Shown here piece after piece: positions 12,131-24,432 of a DNA stretch of 64,000 nt (positions within the stretch are counted from its first letter, which is position 1; every line of letters starts with the position of its first letter). The notes below the pieces were generated by a model that saw only the letters and a list, made by a program, of their open reading frames with translations, was not told where the DNA came from and searched no databases. The translations under genes were made by a program, and so were the position numbers. The DNA is taken from assembly GCA_022495995.1 (NCBI GenBank), contig JAFEMH010003625.1, positions 1 to 64,000 on the forward strand, given 5' to 3'. The DNA is from Adenophora triphylla var. japonica. Its lineage: Eukaryota; Streptophyta; Magnoliopsida; Asterales; Campanulaceae.

Positions 12131-13525
12131 TGTTGGGTTTTACGGGTCCATGCGCAGCGGAATTAAGCATTAAAACATAAAACCCAAGAAGCCCTAAGAT
12201 CCGTTCTATACGATTAAATTGAATTGCTATGAGATAGAATTTACCAACCTAAATTGCTTTCCGGTCTTGAGCTATCGAACGGATAATTATGTGATTCGTA
12301 ATCACAAACTTTTGATCTTCAAATCTTCGAATCTTCAACTCCTTTGGATCTTCAGATTTGAACTCTAGGTCTTTGATTTGTTTGAACAAAACTAAGACCC
12401 TCTTTTGGTAATCCACACAAATATGAATGTCGAGAACAATTCTCGGGTTGGGAATTGCTAGATTCCTAAAACTTATGGAAGAATATTGAGAGGACTTTTG
12501 ATTGCGAATTTCTATTGAAAAATTCGGCTAGGGAATTAGGTCCGATTGCACTCACATATTTATACTACAATAGTATGAATATGTCTCCTAATCGTATTAG
12601 GAGAACAGTGCCGTCAAACCGCGTAGGGCTTGATATGTCGCGCGGTATATTAAGCCATTGGCTTAATATGTCGCGCGGTATATATAGCCGATACGTAAAC
12701 TCTCAACCATTCTTCCTCCGGTTTAACCAATTCATTCTATTTGTGTGTGACCCAATAGGATTGTATTATGTTGGCAATGAGTCCGATCATATCGGCCCTC
12801 ATAAGACATAAGCGGACTCTAGCAAGCCATTATGTCTACCCAAATAACACAACGTAAGAGTTCACGTTTCCAATGGTACACTTTCATTTATCCCTTTGTC
12901 TCACGATGTTATATTGAACACAAGTCATGGTCCACGTCAACTTGTATTTGTTCAATGCTTTCTCGATCTTGAGTATAATGATAGTCCAATCATATTGGGG
13001 TGTGGCCACACGCTTTCATCATTATCACTCATTGAGGGGCCCAAGCAAAACATCTCTCTTTCGAGGGACAAATTCCATCTTGACTTATCATCCTTCCCAT
13101 CATGAATCCGATCATGCCAAAGATAGCCTTTATAGATATCGTGTTAAGATACCGTTTGACTAAAATCAAACATAACTTTCATCATGTGTAAAGTCATGAT
13201 AATCTCAGTCTAGGGACTAAATGAAGTGCCCATATGAGATTTAATTATGACATTTGACCATGACATAAATCTCATACGGGTCAAGTCCAAGCTTACTTGT
13301 TCTCTCGACAAGTACCCATAATTTCAATGTGCATCTCTATGCATATAATCATCATATGATTATCCATTGACAATTATACTAATTATTCTCTTAATAATCA
13401 GGGACGTAGATTATTACAATAAATATGCAAACTATATAATAATCAAATAATAAACATAAACGATAAAGATGATACATAACGGTTTTCAGTTAAACATAAC
13501 TAAAGCCTAGGGCATTACACCAACA
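12131..13525 (-). repeat. 3' LTR of element B
   Basis: This is 1395 bp, nearly identical to 18894-20286. The main differences by eye are at 12535-12550, a short indel near 12608 and several single bases. Confidence 0.95.
12556..12681 (-). promoter_or_regulatory. Element B LTR promoter: palindrome pair and TATA box
   Basis: On the minus strand a TATA-like GTATAAATAT (12556-12565) is preceded by two copies of a CGCGCG-centred near-palindrome (plus strand TGTCGCGCGGTA at 12636 and 12669). The copies are 33 bp apart, with complementary TATTAAGCC/GGCTTAATA between them. The right LTR has the same layout (19319-19328; 19397 and 19430). Confidence 0.6.
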
Positions 13526-13545
13526 GTCTCCCACTTGCACTAGGC
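13526..13545 (-). other. Polypurine tract of element B
   Basis: The minus strand reads GTGCAAGTGGGAGAC directly before the 3' LTR, the usual copia second-strand priming site. Confidence 0.85.
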
Positions 13546-14231
13546 TCCATTTATGTATCGAATACTCATGGATCCAACATGACCATCATGCTTCCGCCTG
13601 TGCGAGGGTCTTTGTAAGTGAATCCCTTATGTCATCATCGGTTGATACTTTGTATATTTTAACGTCTTCTCATTCTTTATGAATTCCTTGAAGAACGTCT
13701 AAGTGAGTGTTTCGATCGTCATAGTGACCTTGGTTCCATTGTTTGCACAAGTGGCACCACTATAGTCATAACAAAAGTTTCATCGATTAGTGATACTTGG
13801 AACATTTCCAAAACACTAAGCGAACTTTTGATCCAAACCGCCTACTTTTAGCTACATCATATGTTGCTAACAATTGGCCTTAGTAGTAGAATTGGCTACA
13901 ATTTCTGCTTGGAACCTTTCCAGTCAAACTGCACCTCTTATAAGCATAAACACAAATCCTAATTGCGATTCTAAAATAACTTTATCTTGACTGTCATCCA
14001 ATGGTTCTCATCATAGGATCAGATTGGTATCGACTCATCATGCTTAGAGCATATGAGACGTCGGGTCTAGTACAAATCATGGCATACATGACAGATCCAA
14101 ATGCCGAAGCATATGGAACTTCATTCATTCCCTTTTGCTCATCAATTGTCATAAGACAATGAGTATTGCTTAAGAGAAAATACCATGACCCATTGACAAG
14201 CCACTTTTCTTAGACTCTTCTAAGAATCTTG

Positions 14232-14534
14232 TTAATGTGAACACTTTGACTCAAACCAATTTATCCTTCTAGATCTATCTCTATAGATCTTGATGCCAAG
14301 GATGTAAGCGGCTTTACCCATATCTTTCATTGAGAAACCTTTCCTTGACCAAGACTTAACAGTCTTGAGTGTCGGAACTTGTTTTTCAAATGAGTAAGAA
14401 ATAAACAATAGAAATAAGACCATGCTCCCACTGAATTTCATGCATACACAAGGTTCATCTTTGTACTTGATAAAGTCAAACTCTTTGACCAATTCATCAA
14501 AACAAAGATTCCAATTCCTTGAAGCTTGCTTCAA
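14232..14534 (-). pseudogene. Element B reverse transcriptase fragment
   Basis: About 100 residues align with the palm region of copia RT: QASRNWNLCFDELVKEFDF, then CVCMKF, and MKDMGKAAYILGIKI. The catalytic YVDD segment falls in a damaged stretch and is not recognisable. RT motifs continue weakly on either side. A functional enzyme is ruled out by missing motifs and by stops. Confidence 0.75.
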
Positions 14535-15074
14535 TCCATCTCATGGATCCTTGCAACATGCATACTTTATTAGAGTTTCTTGGATCGACAAACTATTCGG
14601 GTTGTGTACTTTACACATCCTTAATAATCTTTCCATTTAAAGAAAGTCGTTTGTCATCCATTTGTCATATCACATAGTCACAATATGCGATCATGGCAAT
14701 TGAAATTCTAATGTACATCGACATTGTAATCGGCGGAAAAGGTTTCAACATAGTCAATACTATGAATTAACCTAAGTCCTTTTGCTACAATCCTTAGTCA
14801 TAAAAGTATACACCTTCACATCCATGTTGGTCTTTGAAGACCTACTTGCACCCCATTAGTTTTTACACCTTCAGGTAGCCCAATCAAGTTCCAAACTTGA
14901 TTGTCAAACATGGATTGTAATTTGGATTCCATGGTTCATAACCATCTATCCAAATTAGGAGGGGACATCGCTTCTTGATAGCAAGTAGGATCGTCATTCT
15001 TAATGACTTCCACTTTATCACTTTCCGCAACGAGAAATCATTATTCCTTGAGTTCGGATCGTGACCCATCCAAT

Positions 15075-15420
15075 CTACGATGGACTTGTGCATCTTGAAC
15101 CGGTTTCACAACTCCTTTGTGAACTTGGTTCTGTCTCTACTCTTGGTTCCATATTATTTTCGGGTTCTTGAACTTCTTTCAAGATTAATTTTACTCCCAC
15201 TAGATTCTTTATTGAGAAACTATTTCTCAAGAAACAAATCGTGTAGAGCAACAAACATTTTGTTCTCTTTGTGATTGTAAAATCAATATCCGAAAATAAC
15301 CTTGTTAGATTTGGTGCTAACTTATAAGAGATAAGTCTTTTTACATAAGATTCGCAACCCCAAATCTTCATGAAAGATAAACTAAGTTTTCTTCCATGCC
15401 ACATCTCATGTGGGGCCTTA
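15075..15420 (-). pseudogene. Element B integrase C-terminal fragment
   Basis: The peptide includes LSFMKIWGCESYVKRL followed by KLAPNLTRL, matching the region after the copia integrase core (typically W-G-C-x-A-Y-V). The catalytic D,D,E residues are not found nearby, so the domain is incomplete. Confidence 0.6.
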
Positions 15421-16448
15421 GGAACCGATTTAGTAAGGACTCAATTCAGTGTAACCGCATCATTTCTAATGCATATCCTCAAAAGGAAATAGGAAATAGG
15501 AAAGTCTAATTGACACATCATCGAACGAACCATGTCCTACAAGTTTCAATTCCTCCTTTCAGACACACCATACAATGTGGTGTTCCGGGTGGAGTCAACT
15601 TTGAAACGATTTCATAGTTTTGAGATGATTGTCAAACTTTTGGCTCAAATATTCATTACCTCGATCCAATCGAAGTACTTAATAGTTTTGCCAAGTTGTT
15701 TTGCACTTCATCTTGAAATGTTCGAAACATCTCAAACGATTCACCTTTGGACTTCATCAGATAGACATAATCATATCTAGATAAGTCTTTAGTGAAGTAT
15801 GATGAAATACCGAAATCCTCCCCTAGCAATGCTGCTTAATAGTTCACATACATCTTATGTATAATGACCAATAAGTCACTAGCCCTCCCACTATTTTAGT
15901 GTAGGGTGGTTTGGTCGATAATCCCAATAAATAAGATCAACATTCCTCAAATGATTGATAGTCATATGAGTCTAAAAGTCCATGTTAATGGAGTTTAGAT
16001 ATATGTTTCTTATTTATCTGACCAAACCGGCAATGCCATATGAACGCGTTGTTCATATTATTCGGTTTAGATTTCCATTTATATTATAGATATCTTCAAC
16101 ATTATTTTGTTTCTCATCTTCAAGGATATGAAGATCATTTAATGACATATGCATTACAATAAGGCATATTATTAAATAAATATAAAACTTCTTATTGAAA
16201 ATAAGAAAATTATATCCTTCATCATCCATTTAAGAAACATAAATAATACTCCTACTCAAATCTGGAACGTAGTCATACTTGTTCAAAACAAGTACTACTT
16301 CACAAGGTAAAGTGACTTCATAAGTCCCTTATGGCTAATGTTGCAACTCTTGCTCCATTCCCATGCATAGGTTTAATTTACCTTATTTGAGTAGCTTTCT
16401 ATTCTTTGTTCCTTGCACATTTAAACAAATGTGAGATCCAATCCGGTA

Positions 16449-16670
16449 TCATATACCCAAGAACAAGAAGTCGAAAGGAAAATATCTATCATATAGATAC
16501 TTGAAGTAGTAGCAATCATATTGCCCTTCTTCACCTTTAAGCCTTCCTAATAAGCCTTGCAACTTTGCTTCCAATGACAATCTTATTGCAATGATAGCAA
16601 ATTGCATCCTTTTGAGACACTTTGGGTTTAGCCTCTTCGGTTTTGACAACTTTTGTCCTAGGTTTAGCAA
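16449..16670 (-). pseudogene. Element B Gag zinc-knuckle remnant
   Basis: On the minus strand near 16560-16620 the sequence encodes a damaged CyHCNK knuckle whose second half has lost the expected glycine, histidine and cysteine spacing. It lies in the expected order, upstream of the integrase remnant. Confidence 0.5.
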
Positions 16671-17272
16671 CTTTTGCTTTACCTACTTTTCCTTCCTTTG
16701 TGAACCCTTTCTTGTGTTAACCATTAACACAATTCGCGGATTGCTCCTTCTTTCATCATATGAATTAAGAGCTTTCACCACAACATATATCTTTTGCCTA
16801 GCTTGCACTTGGAACATTTCCTTTTTGCGTTATGCTATAACAAAAAGAATAGTTATCATGTGCTCAAGGTTCTTCATAAGAGCCTTCAACCATGGTGGCA
16901 AATACAAGGCAAGCAATATTGTCAGAATCATCACTATGTTTCTAATGTTGCTTCCTTATTTGCCCTTTGCAACATTTGCAATGGGTTCAGTAGGAACGGA
17001 TTCGTCAAGAACGTACACATTTACCCAAGAACCATTCTTTAGGCTTCTGATCCAATCAGAATTATATGTATCGTTCCTTTCAAACTTTGTCCTTCATAAG
17101 GACGAATCGCAATTATCATTATGTAATGCTACTTCTACAACAAAATATACAAATTATATGAACACATATCAATATCAACACATTTATCATTTAAGAGCAA
17201 ATAATGTATTTTACAAATACTCCCATTAAATCATACACCTTCCAATGCAAATAAGCATAATATGTATTTAAT

Positions 17273-17590
17273 GGGCTAAGATCCAACTTTAATTTAATCT
17301 CAAGTACGCTATGGCGCACCGCTCAAGATTAAACTAATTAGGTAGAAAAACATCAATCATATCGTATATGACTCTTAGGACTAAGATCCATCTTTAATTT
17401 GATCTCAAGTACGCTATGGCGCACCGCTCAAGATCAAACTAATTAGGTAGAAAAACATCAATCATATCGTATATGACTCTTAGGACTAAGATCCATCTTT
17501 AATTTGATCTCAAGTACGCTATGGCGCACCGCTCAAGATCAAACTAATTAGGTAGAAAACATCAATCATATCATATATGACTCTTAGGAT
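17273..17590 (-). repeat. Three-copy tandem array of about 105 bp in element B
   Basis: Three adjoining units each contain AAGTACGCTATGGCGCACCG and end in TATATGACTCTTA. Units two and three are nearly identical; the first is more diverged. It lies in the leader between the 5' LTR and gag on the minus strand. Confidence 0.9.
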
Positions 17591-18554
17591 CTTTTATGAG
17601 ATTTATTTAAGACATCATATGTCTAAGCATATTTTAATCTCATCTTATGCCTTGGGTCCAAAACCATTTTGATAACCCAATTAAGTTCATCCATTTTAAA
17701 CGTATAGGAACCACCATTTCCTCATCTTGCTCGCAAACGGAATAGAATCAAAGCACCTTGCTATGGCAAGCCCACCCAAAACTATCCGAGTGGTCTCAAG
17801 TGTTTAAATCATGGATTGGCATAAAGAACTTAAAAGTTAAATGAAGGTTCTTTAAGGTAGATTATAAGCATATCAGCAAAGATAGTCATAATCATGCACC
17901 AGGTAAGTTCCCAGGAAGATAGGTGAGCCACAAGGACTACTTAAGTACCAACTCTTCCTTAGACAGAACTCTCCTAGTCATGCACAATTAGAAATCAGCT
18001 CTGATTTAGCAACATAATCACTACCTTTTATAAATAATCAATTTCCTTTTAAATTTCGCATAATTATGACTTGTTTCCATAAACAATCATAAAATCCAAA
18101 AGTTACAATGTCTAAATCTAAACATATTAGGAAACTATGAATCAATGTTTCAACTAAACATCTAATAAAATTCTTACTTGTAAAACTGACTTGTTTCATA
18201 AACAATCAGACACTAACTTGTTTCTCATAAACAATTAGTGAACTATAATTCAATGTTCAAAAACATTCTAGAATTACAACAGTTCTTCATGCAACGCAAT
18301 AATTAATAAAATCACCTTTTAAACAATTAAGCAAGCATAAGAACACTCAATAATTATGCAACGCAACAATTAAATAAACACCTTTTAATTAATTAAGCAA
18401 GCATAAACAATGAATTAATCTAGCATAGCCCTATAAACTCAATTTCCAGAAATTTATAGCATCCAGATTAAGACATAAAACATCTCAGATTGTAAACACA
18501 ATCACGTAATAGCGTAAAAATTAAACAAACCGATTACGCCTTTTTGGCTTATTA

Positions 18555-18649
18555 TGTCGCGTGACAACATCAGCCAGAGGCTTGATATGTCGCGCGACGT
18601 AACAGGCCAGATAACCTGAATTCCTCATGGCTCATCATGTCGCGCGACT
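18555..18649 (-). promoter_or_regulatory. TGTCGCGYGACA palindrome cluster in element B leader
   Basis: Three copies of the LTR palindrome at 18555, 18588 and 18638 (spacing 33 and 50). The first two keep the same 33-bp spacing as in the LTRs. Confidence 0.6.
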
Positions 18650-18875
18650 AAAGTAGCCAAGTAACAGGATTTCCAGATTTCAATCAATTCAGATTATATG
18701 CAATTAAATCATATAAAACAACCCTTTTACAGATTTAATTCAACATAATCTGAAAACGATTTTCACATTGTTTCACATAAACAATTAAAAATTCTATCAC
18801 ATTCAAAACATGCAATAAGCATATAAACAATTTATATCTTAAATCTAGCATGTTAATTCAAACTTAACCATACGA

Positions 18876-18893
18876 ACGGGGCTCTGATACCAC
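18876..18893 (-). other. Primer-binding site of element B (tRNA-Met)
   Basis: The minus strand reads TGGTATCAGAGCCCC next to the LTR end, complementary to the 3' end of initiator tRNA-Met as in most plant copia elements. Confidence 0.9.
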
Positions 18894-20286
18894 TGTTGGG
18901 TTTTACGGGTCCATGCGCAGCGGAATTAAGCATTAAAACATAAAACCCAAGAAGCCCTAAGATCCGTTCTATACGATTAAATTGAATTGCTATGAGATAG
19001 AATTTACCAACCTAAATTGCTTTCCGGTCTTGAGCTATCGAACGGATAATTATGTGATTCGTAATCACAAACTTTTGATCTTCAAATCTTCGAATCTTCA
19101 ACTCCTTTGGATCTTCAGATTTGAACTCTAGGTCTTTGATTTGTTTGAACAAAACTAAGACCCTCTTTTGGTAATCCACACAAATATGAATGTCGAGAAC
19201 AATTCTCGGGTTGGGAATTGCTAGATTCCTAAAACTTATGGAAGAATATTGAGAGGACTTTTGATTGTGAATTTCTATTGAAAAATTTGGCTAGGGAATT
19301 AGGTCTGACAGACCTCACATATTTATACTACAATAGTATGAATATGTCTCCTAATCGTATTAGGAGAACAGCCGTCAAACCGCGTAGGGCTTGATATGTC
19401 GCGCGGTATATTAAGCCATTGGCTTAATATGTCGCGCGGTATATATAGCCGGATACGTAAAACTCTCAACCATTCTTCCTCCGGTTTAACCAATTCATTC
19501 TATTTGTGTGTGACCCAATAGGATTGTATTATGTTGGCAATGAGTCCGATCATATCGGCCCTCATAAGACATAAGCGGACTCTAGCAAGCCATTATGTCT
19601 ACCCAAATAACACAACGTAAGAGTTCACGTTTCCAATGGTACACTTTCATTTATCCCTTTGTCTCACGATGTTATATTGAACACAAGTCATGGTCCACGT
19701 CAACTTGTATTTGTTCAATGCTTTCTCGATCTTGAGTATAATGATAGTCCAATCATATTGGGGTGTGGCCACACGCTTTCATCATTATCACTCATTGAGG
19801 GGCCCAAGCAAAACATCTCTCTTTCGAGGGACAAATTCCATCTTGACTTATCATCCTTCCCATCATGAATCCGATCATGCCAAAGATAGCCTTTATAGAT
19901 ATCGTGTTAAGATACCGTTTGACTAAAATCAAACATAACTTTCATCATGTGTAAAGTCATGATAATCTCAGGTCTAGGGACTAAATGAAGTGACCATATG
20001 AGATTTAATTATGACATTTGACCATGACATAAATCTCATACGGGTCAAGTCCAGTTACTTGTTCTCTGACAAGTACCCATAATTTCAATGTGCATCTCTA
20101 TGCATATAATCATCATATGATTATCCATTGACAATTATACTAATTATTCTCTTAATAATCAGGGACGTAGATTATTACAATAAATATGCAAACTATATAA
20201 TAATCAAATAATAAACATAAACGATAAAGATGATACATAACGGTTTTCAGTTAAACATAACTAAAGCCTAGGGCATTACACCAACA
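18894..20286 (-). repeat. 5' LTR of element B
   Basis: 1393 bp, TGTTGG to CCAACA, followed by the GAGGT duplication at 20287-20291. Confidence 0.95.
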
Positions 20287-21009
20287 GAGGTTTGGTAACC
20301 CATCGAACCCTGAGTGAGGAATGGGTTGGTGAAAGCTGTGGGAGGAGCAGCTGAGCTAACATCATTCTGAGGAGGGGCTCCTGACGGCTGTTGAGGCATG
20401 CCGAACTGTTGTTGTGGCCCTTTGAACTGTTGCTGCGAAGGCCCGGATTGATCAGTTCCAAACTGAGGCGGGATCCCAATTAGCTGCGGCATTCCGAGAT
20501 AACCCCAACCATGAGAAGACATTCCGTACTGGCTTTGTCCCCACTGAGGGACTGTGAACTGATTTGTGCCGTCGGGCTGCGTGGATCCAGTGGTCTGAAG
20601 CTGGGGGGCTGGCTGACCCGAAGATCGAGGAGCATGGGTTCTAGTAGTGATACCATAGGAGGTGGGTGGTGGCATCCTGGAGTAATAGGGGCGACTGAGA
20701 GTGGGATTGGCATCCTCTTCTTCTTCCACGGTGAAGGTGCCATCGGGATTGTGGCTGGCGACCAAACCATGGCTTTTAATAGCCTCCATAAGGCCCTTTG
20801 AACTGTTGCTGCGAAGGCCCGGATTGTCGCAGTCTCATCTGTTCTGCTAACTGATTCCACTGTTGTTCTGTCTGAGGGGTCCCGGGAGGCGGAGTAACAT
20901 TGTCCCCATCATTACCGGCTGATGCAGACATTCTGAATACTGGATTCGGAACAAACGGTGAAGCCGATGACGCGCTTGACTCTTCCCAACTGATCAAACG
21001 GTGACCCGG
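20287..21009 (-). pseudogene. Element II Gag, N-terminal low-complexity region
   Basis: The region encodes a proline-, glutamine- and serine-rich Gag arm, including SGPSQQQFKGPQQQFGMPQQ. It continues the coding sequence cut at 12130. A 37-bp stretch at 20420-20456 (coding for SGPSQQQFKG) recurs at 20794-20830 in another frame, so there has been an internal duplication. The right edge at 21005-21009 is the CCCGG duplication of solo LTR E, and coding resumes at 24323. Confidence 0.6.
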
Positions 21010-21894
21010 TGTGAGGGCCTCCCCAACCCCGGGACCTATAAAATCGTGCCCCAGTTGGAGGGTCCCCAAACCACCTCCTAAAAATTTTAACTTTTCCTTT
21101 AAGTATACTGAAAGTCGATTAAACTTTTGAAAATAAAACCACATGACCACTCCACTAGGAGGTGACGTCAACCTGCTTAAAAAAATGATAACCTGTTTTA
21201 ATTTACAACTGAAAGTATTTATAAAAGCTTTAAACAATGAAATTCTCCATAAATTAATAATAACCACAACTGCATTCCCAACTCCCTATCATATCATACC
21301 CTGACAACCCAAGAGATGGTCCAAACTCCTCCCCGGCCTCACCGGTCTGGTCTACCTGTCTCAGCTGAATCTAAAAAAATTAAAGGGAGAAGGGGTGAGA
21401 AAGAATCTCAGTAAGCTATTATGCATGCAGCAAGATGCCAAATAAGATGCAACACGTAAACAAGTTGTTCCACATCATATTTGGAATACGGTAAACACAT
21501 TACGTTACCTGACCTTACCTTTTTCCCGTCTGAACAATAAGTCGTACTGCGTGGGTATGGGCATACATCCTCATGGGAACCCATCCTCTATATATGTGAA
21601 CGGCTTAGGCCTATTCACACCTTACAAGACCCATTTTTTAGGGAACCATGTAAGGTATCAGTATCCTATGAACTGCTTAGGCATATCCATAGTAACTGAG
21701 CCCCAAACTGTGGCCACAGTGGGGTGGAAACGGACACAGGTATAATGAAACCCGAGCACCTTATGTTACAACTTCTCATAAGTGGTCGTATTCCATTATA
21801 CCCCCGAAATATCAGCTGATATTAAACATAACCATAATCACATTCAAGCACATAACAGTTACTTGAAGTCAAATCCACCCAATAGGATATCAAT

Positions 21895-22065
21895 ATATAT
21901 AACATGGTATAATTACTCATGTTGAACAGTATAAAACATGGTAGAATTACTCATGTTGAACAGTATAAAACATGGTACAATTACTCATGTTGAACAGTAT
22001 AAAACATGGTACAATTACTCATGTTGAACAGTATAAAACATGGTACAATTACTCATGTTTATCTT
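21895..22065 (-). repeat. 34-bp tandem repeat in solo LTR E
   Basis: About five copies of a unit containing AACATGGTACAATTACTCAT then GTTGAACAGTATAA. Each unit carries ACATG and CATGT as inverted arms. Confidence 0.9.
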
Positions 22066-22503
22066 CAATTAGTGCCACATATATATATACACCATTGAGT
22101 TACCATAATTAACAAATAATATGTATGCTCATGATCCAACCAATGATGTCGTGCAACAATTATTTCACGCACCATTTTAACATATAACCATTTTCAAAGT
22201 AATCACGTAGAGTATAACAACATACAAGTACTCTACGCGTTCACAATATCACATTTCACGACTTCCTTTTCAAATTCCATAATCAAATACCAAATTTCTA
22301 TAAACTTTGGCTCTCAAACCACAATGACTTTCAACCCGGTTCAACGCGGTATTTAGACTACTTCCCCAATTTCATTTTCACTACGTGAGACCTCATTATG
22401 TAGCTAAAGTGTTCTAATTCATCCTACGCTGAAGAGGGTTCAATCTTGTTCTAAGTGAATAGGTTTCTAAGATTTAAAAGTTAATTCAGAATTTCTGATG
22501 TAG

Positions 22504-22640
22504 GGCACGACTCGTGCCCCTTGGCACGACTCGTGCCTTTTCTCCCCATGTTACTCAGAACGACTTGGACCATTGTTCACGACTCGTTGTCACGAGTGGC
22601 AAGAAGGGTACGACTCGTGCTCCTTGGCACGACTCGTGCC
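22504..22640. promoter_or_regulatory. GGCACGACTCGTGCC palindrome pairs in solo LTR E
   Basis: The 15-bp sequence GGCACGACTCGTGCC (perfect arms around A/T) occurs at 22504 and 22523. A degenerate copy at 22607 is followed by a perfect copy at 22626. Both pairs are spaced 19 bp. A further damaged pair lies near 22576-22600. No TATA box was identified next to them. Confidence 0.65.
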
Positions 22641-24322
22641 AAGGCCAAAATCAAATTCCAGATCGCAGACATCAGTAATGTTCTACCAAATCCATTTTTC
22701 TTCCACCTTCCTCTGTTTTTCCAAGGCCAATACCAGTTCCAATCATACCAAAAATAGTTTAAATATCATTTTTTACTCATAACAACACTCAATCCATGGT
22801 TTATAACATTTATACTTCACTAATCCCAAAGGTGATTAACTATTCCATTGATTTTTCCATGTTCATCAACCCCAAGCTTCTCTACCATTTTTCCCAAGCC
22901 AAAACACATAATCAACCAAGTTCGACAAAACTTTTAACACTTTTGAGACATCAATCAAAGCATATGCTCAACATAGAAAGGAAAACCATGACAACTTACC
23001 TAAAATGGCTCTAAAATTCCCAACATTCTATTTCATCCCAACTCCATTCTCTTTACATTTCAACCAAACCAACTTCACTAGATATATATTTAGATTATAA
23101 TTATACTCCCTCTGCCAGGTGACATATTTATATTTAACAACCATATCATTTTTATCCCAATTATCACAACAGTATCCATACAACCTTATTTAACTTCATT
23201 ATAAGGAATCTAAACCATATCCTTTCATCCCTAGGTGCCATTTTAAATCAACCACCAAAATAAATATTTCAACCTATCGCAAATTCACTTATAACACATA
23301 ATATCAAGTTTATATACAACCTTTCCTATTTATTCCCAAAGGTATTTTAATGGACTAATTATTATAACAATCATGAATATCACTTAAATTCCTTTCATTT
23401 CCCTAGCCAAGAAAAATTACCCGAAAATCCCATACTCATTTCAAACCCAAACTTCTCTAGTTATGTTCAGTCATAAAAATTGACGAAAATCCCAACAATC
23501 ATATCAAGATAACACCATATATATGAAAATACTTTCTCACTTCCAAGCCAATATTATCCTAATCAATCAATCCATTTTCTTTTTATTCCTACAATCCCAA
23601 TAAATCCGATATTTACCAAAAGGTCAAACATATATTGATCCCAGGATATCAAATATCATTTAAAACACGTAATATCATCATTTCTCGTAGTATGAACAAT
23701 TATTCGAAAGAAATCATAATAACTTACTTAAAAATATGTTGAAACGGAAAGACGATCTGATCGTCTCTAAACGTTCTCCTCGCCTTCCTGATTGCTCCGC
23801 CGCAGACGGATCGCAAAACGGACTCACGATTGATTTTCAATAATTTTTAGAAGATATAATAGGAAATGGGTTTTGGAATGGAGGAAGTAATTTTCTTTCT
23901 TTTAACCGACCTCTCTGGAATACCACCGTGGAAAATGCCATGGAAATGAAAAGAAGGAGATAGATATATACTTATATATATATATACACAAATGTTACCC
24001 CTTAGCCCCTATATGATTTAAGTTGTAACAATTAACCCCTTCACCTTACAATTACACCTAGGCCCTCAACTTTATATAAACATTTATTTAAATTTTCCAC
24101 AATTAAAGTATCCAATGCAAAACTCTTATTTATTCCATCTAGGCATTAAATAATTAAAATTATTTTATTAGCATCACTAAAATGTCAAATCAATTATTAA
24201 AATGTTAAAACTAACACATAAAAATCTCAGTTGTTATGAAATGCAACCAATAAAATGCTACGGCCCCGCTCCACGTGCCCAACACGTGAGTAAAATGGTG
24301 CCTAGGTTTCGGATCGTGACAC

Positions 24323-24432
24323 CCGGTGCCCGAAACCAACCTTTGTGAGGAGCTGCGGGGGGAAAGACACGAGGGTTCAGATGTCTGGGAAGGAAGGAGG
24401 GTAGGTGTTTGGGCTTTGGACTCATGCAACAT
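24323..24432 (-). pseudogene. Element II Gag, extreme N-terminus
   Basis: An ATG at 24432 (minus) opens a frame of about 37 residues rich in serine and threonine that runs into the CCCGG insertion site. Coding then continues at 21004 across solo LTR E. Whether this ATG is the true Gag start is unknown. Confidence 0.45.

Larger units (their letters stand above)
12131..20286 (-). mobile_element. Copia element B inserted in the gag of element II
   Basis: Two direct LTRs of about 1.39 kb with TGTTGG...CCAACA ends are flanked by the 5-bp duplication GAGGT. The polypurine tract lies beside the left LTR and the tRNA-Met primer site beside the right LTR, so the element reads on the minus strand. The 5.4-kb interior retains only fragments of copia Gag, integrase and RT, so it is a decayed or non-autonomous member. 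Lineage is uncertain; LTR size and the polypurine sequence are compatible with Angela/TAR-like elements. Confidence 0.9.
21010..24322 (-). mobile_element. Solo LTR E (3.3 kb) inserted in element II gag
   Basis: The segment begins TGTGAGGGCC and ends GGATCGTGACA, with CCCGG on both sides (21005-21009 and 24323-24327). Removing it rejoins the Gag frame of element II. No primer site, polypurine tract or coding domain lies inside, so it is read as a solo LTR. The minus-strand start TGTCACGATCC and the length suggest a Tekay/Del-type chromovirus. Orientation is tentative. Confidence 0.7.

Noticed and set aside
12896..13163. Open frames repeated exactly at 19659-19926
   Set aside because: They are identical because both lie in the LTRs of element B; antisense to the element and without a domain.
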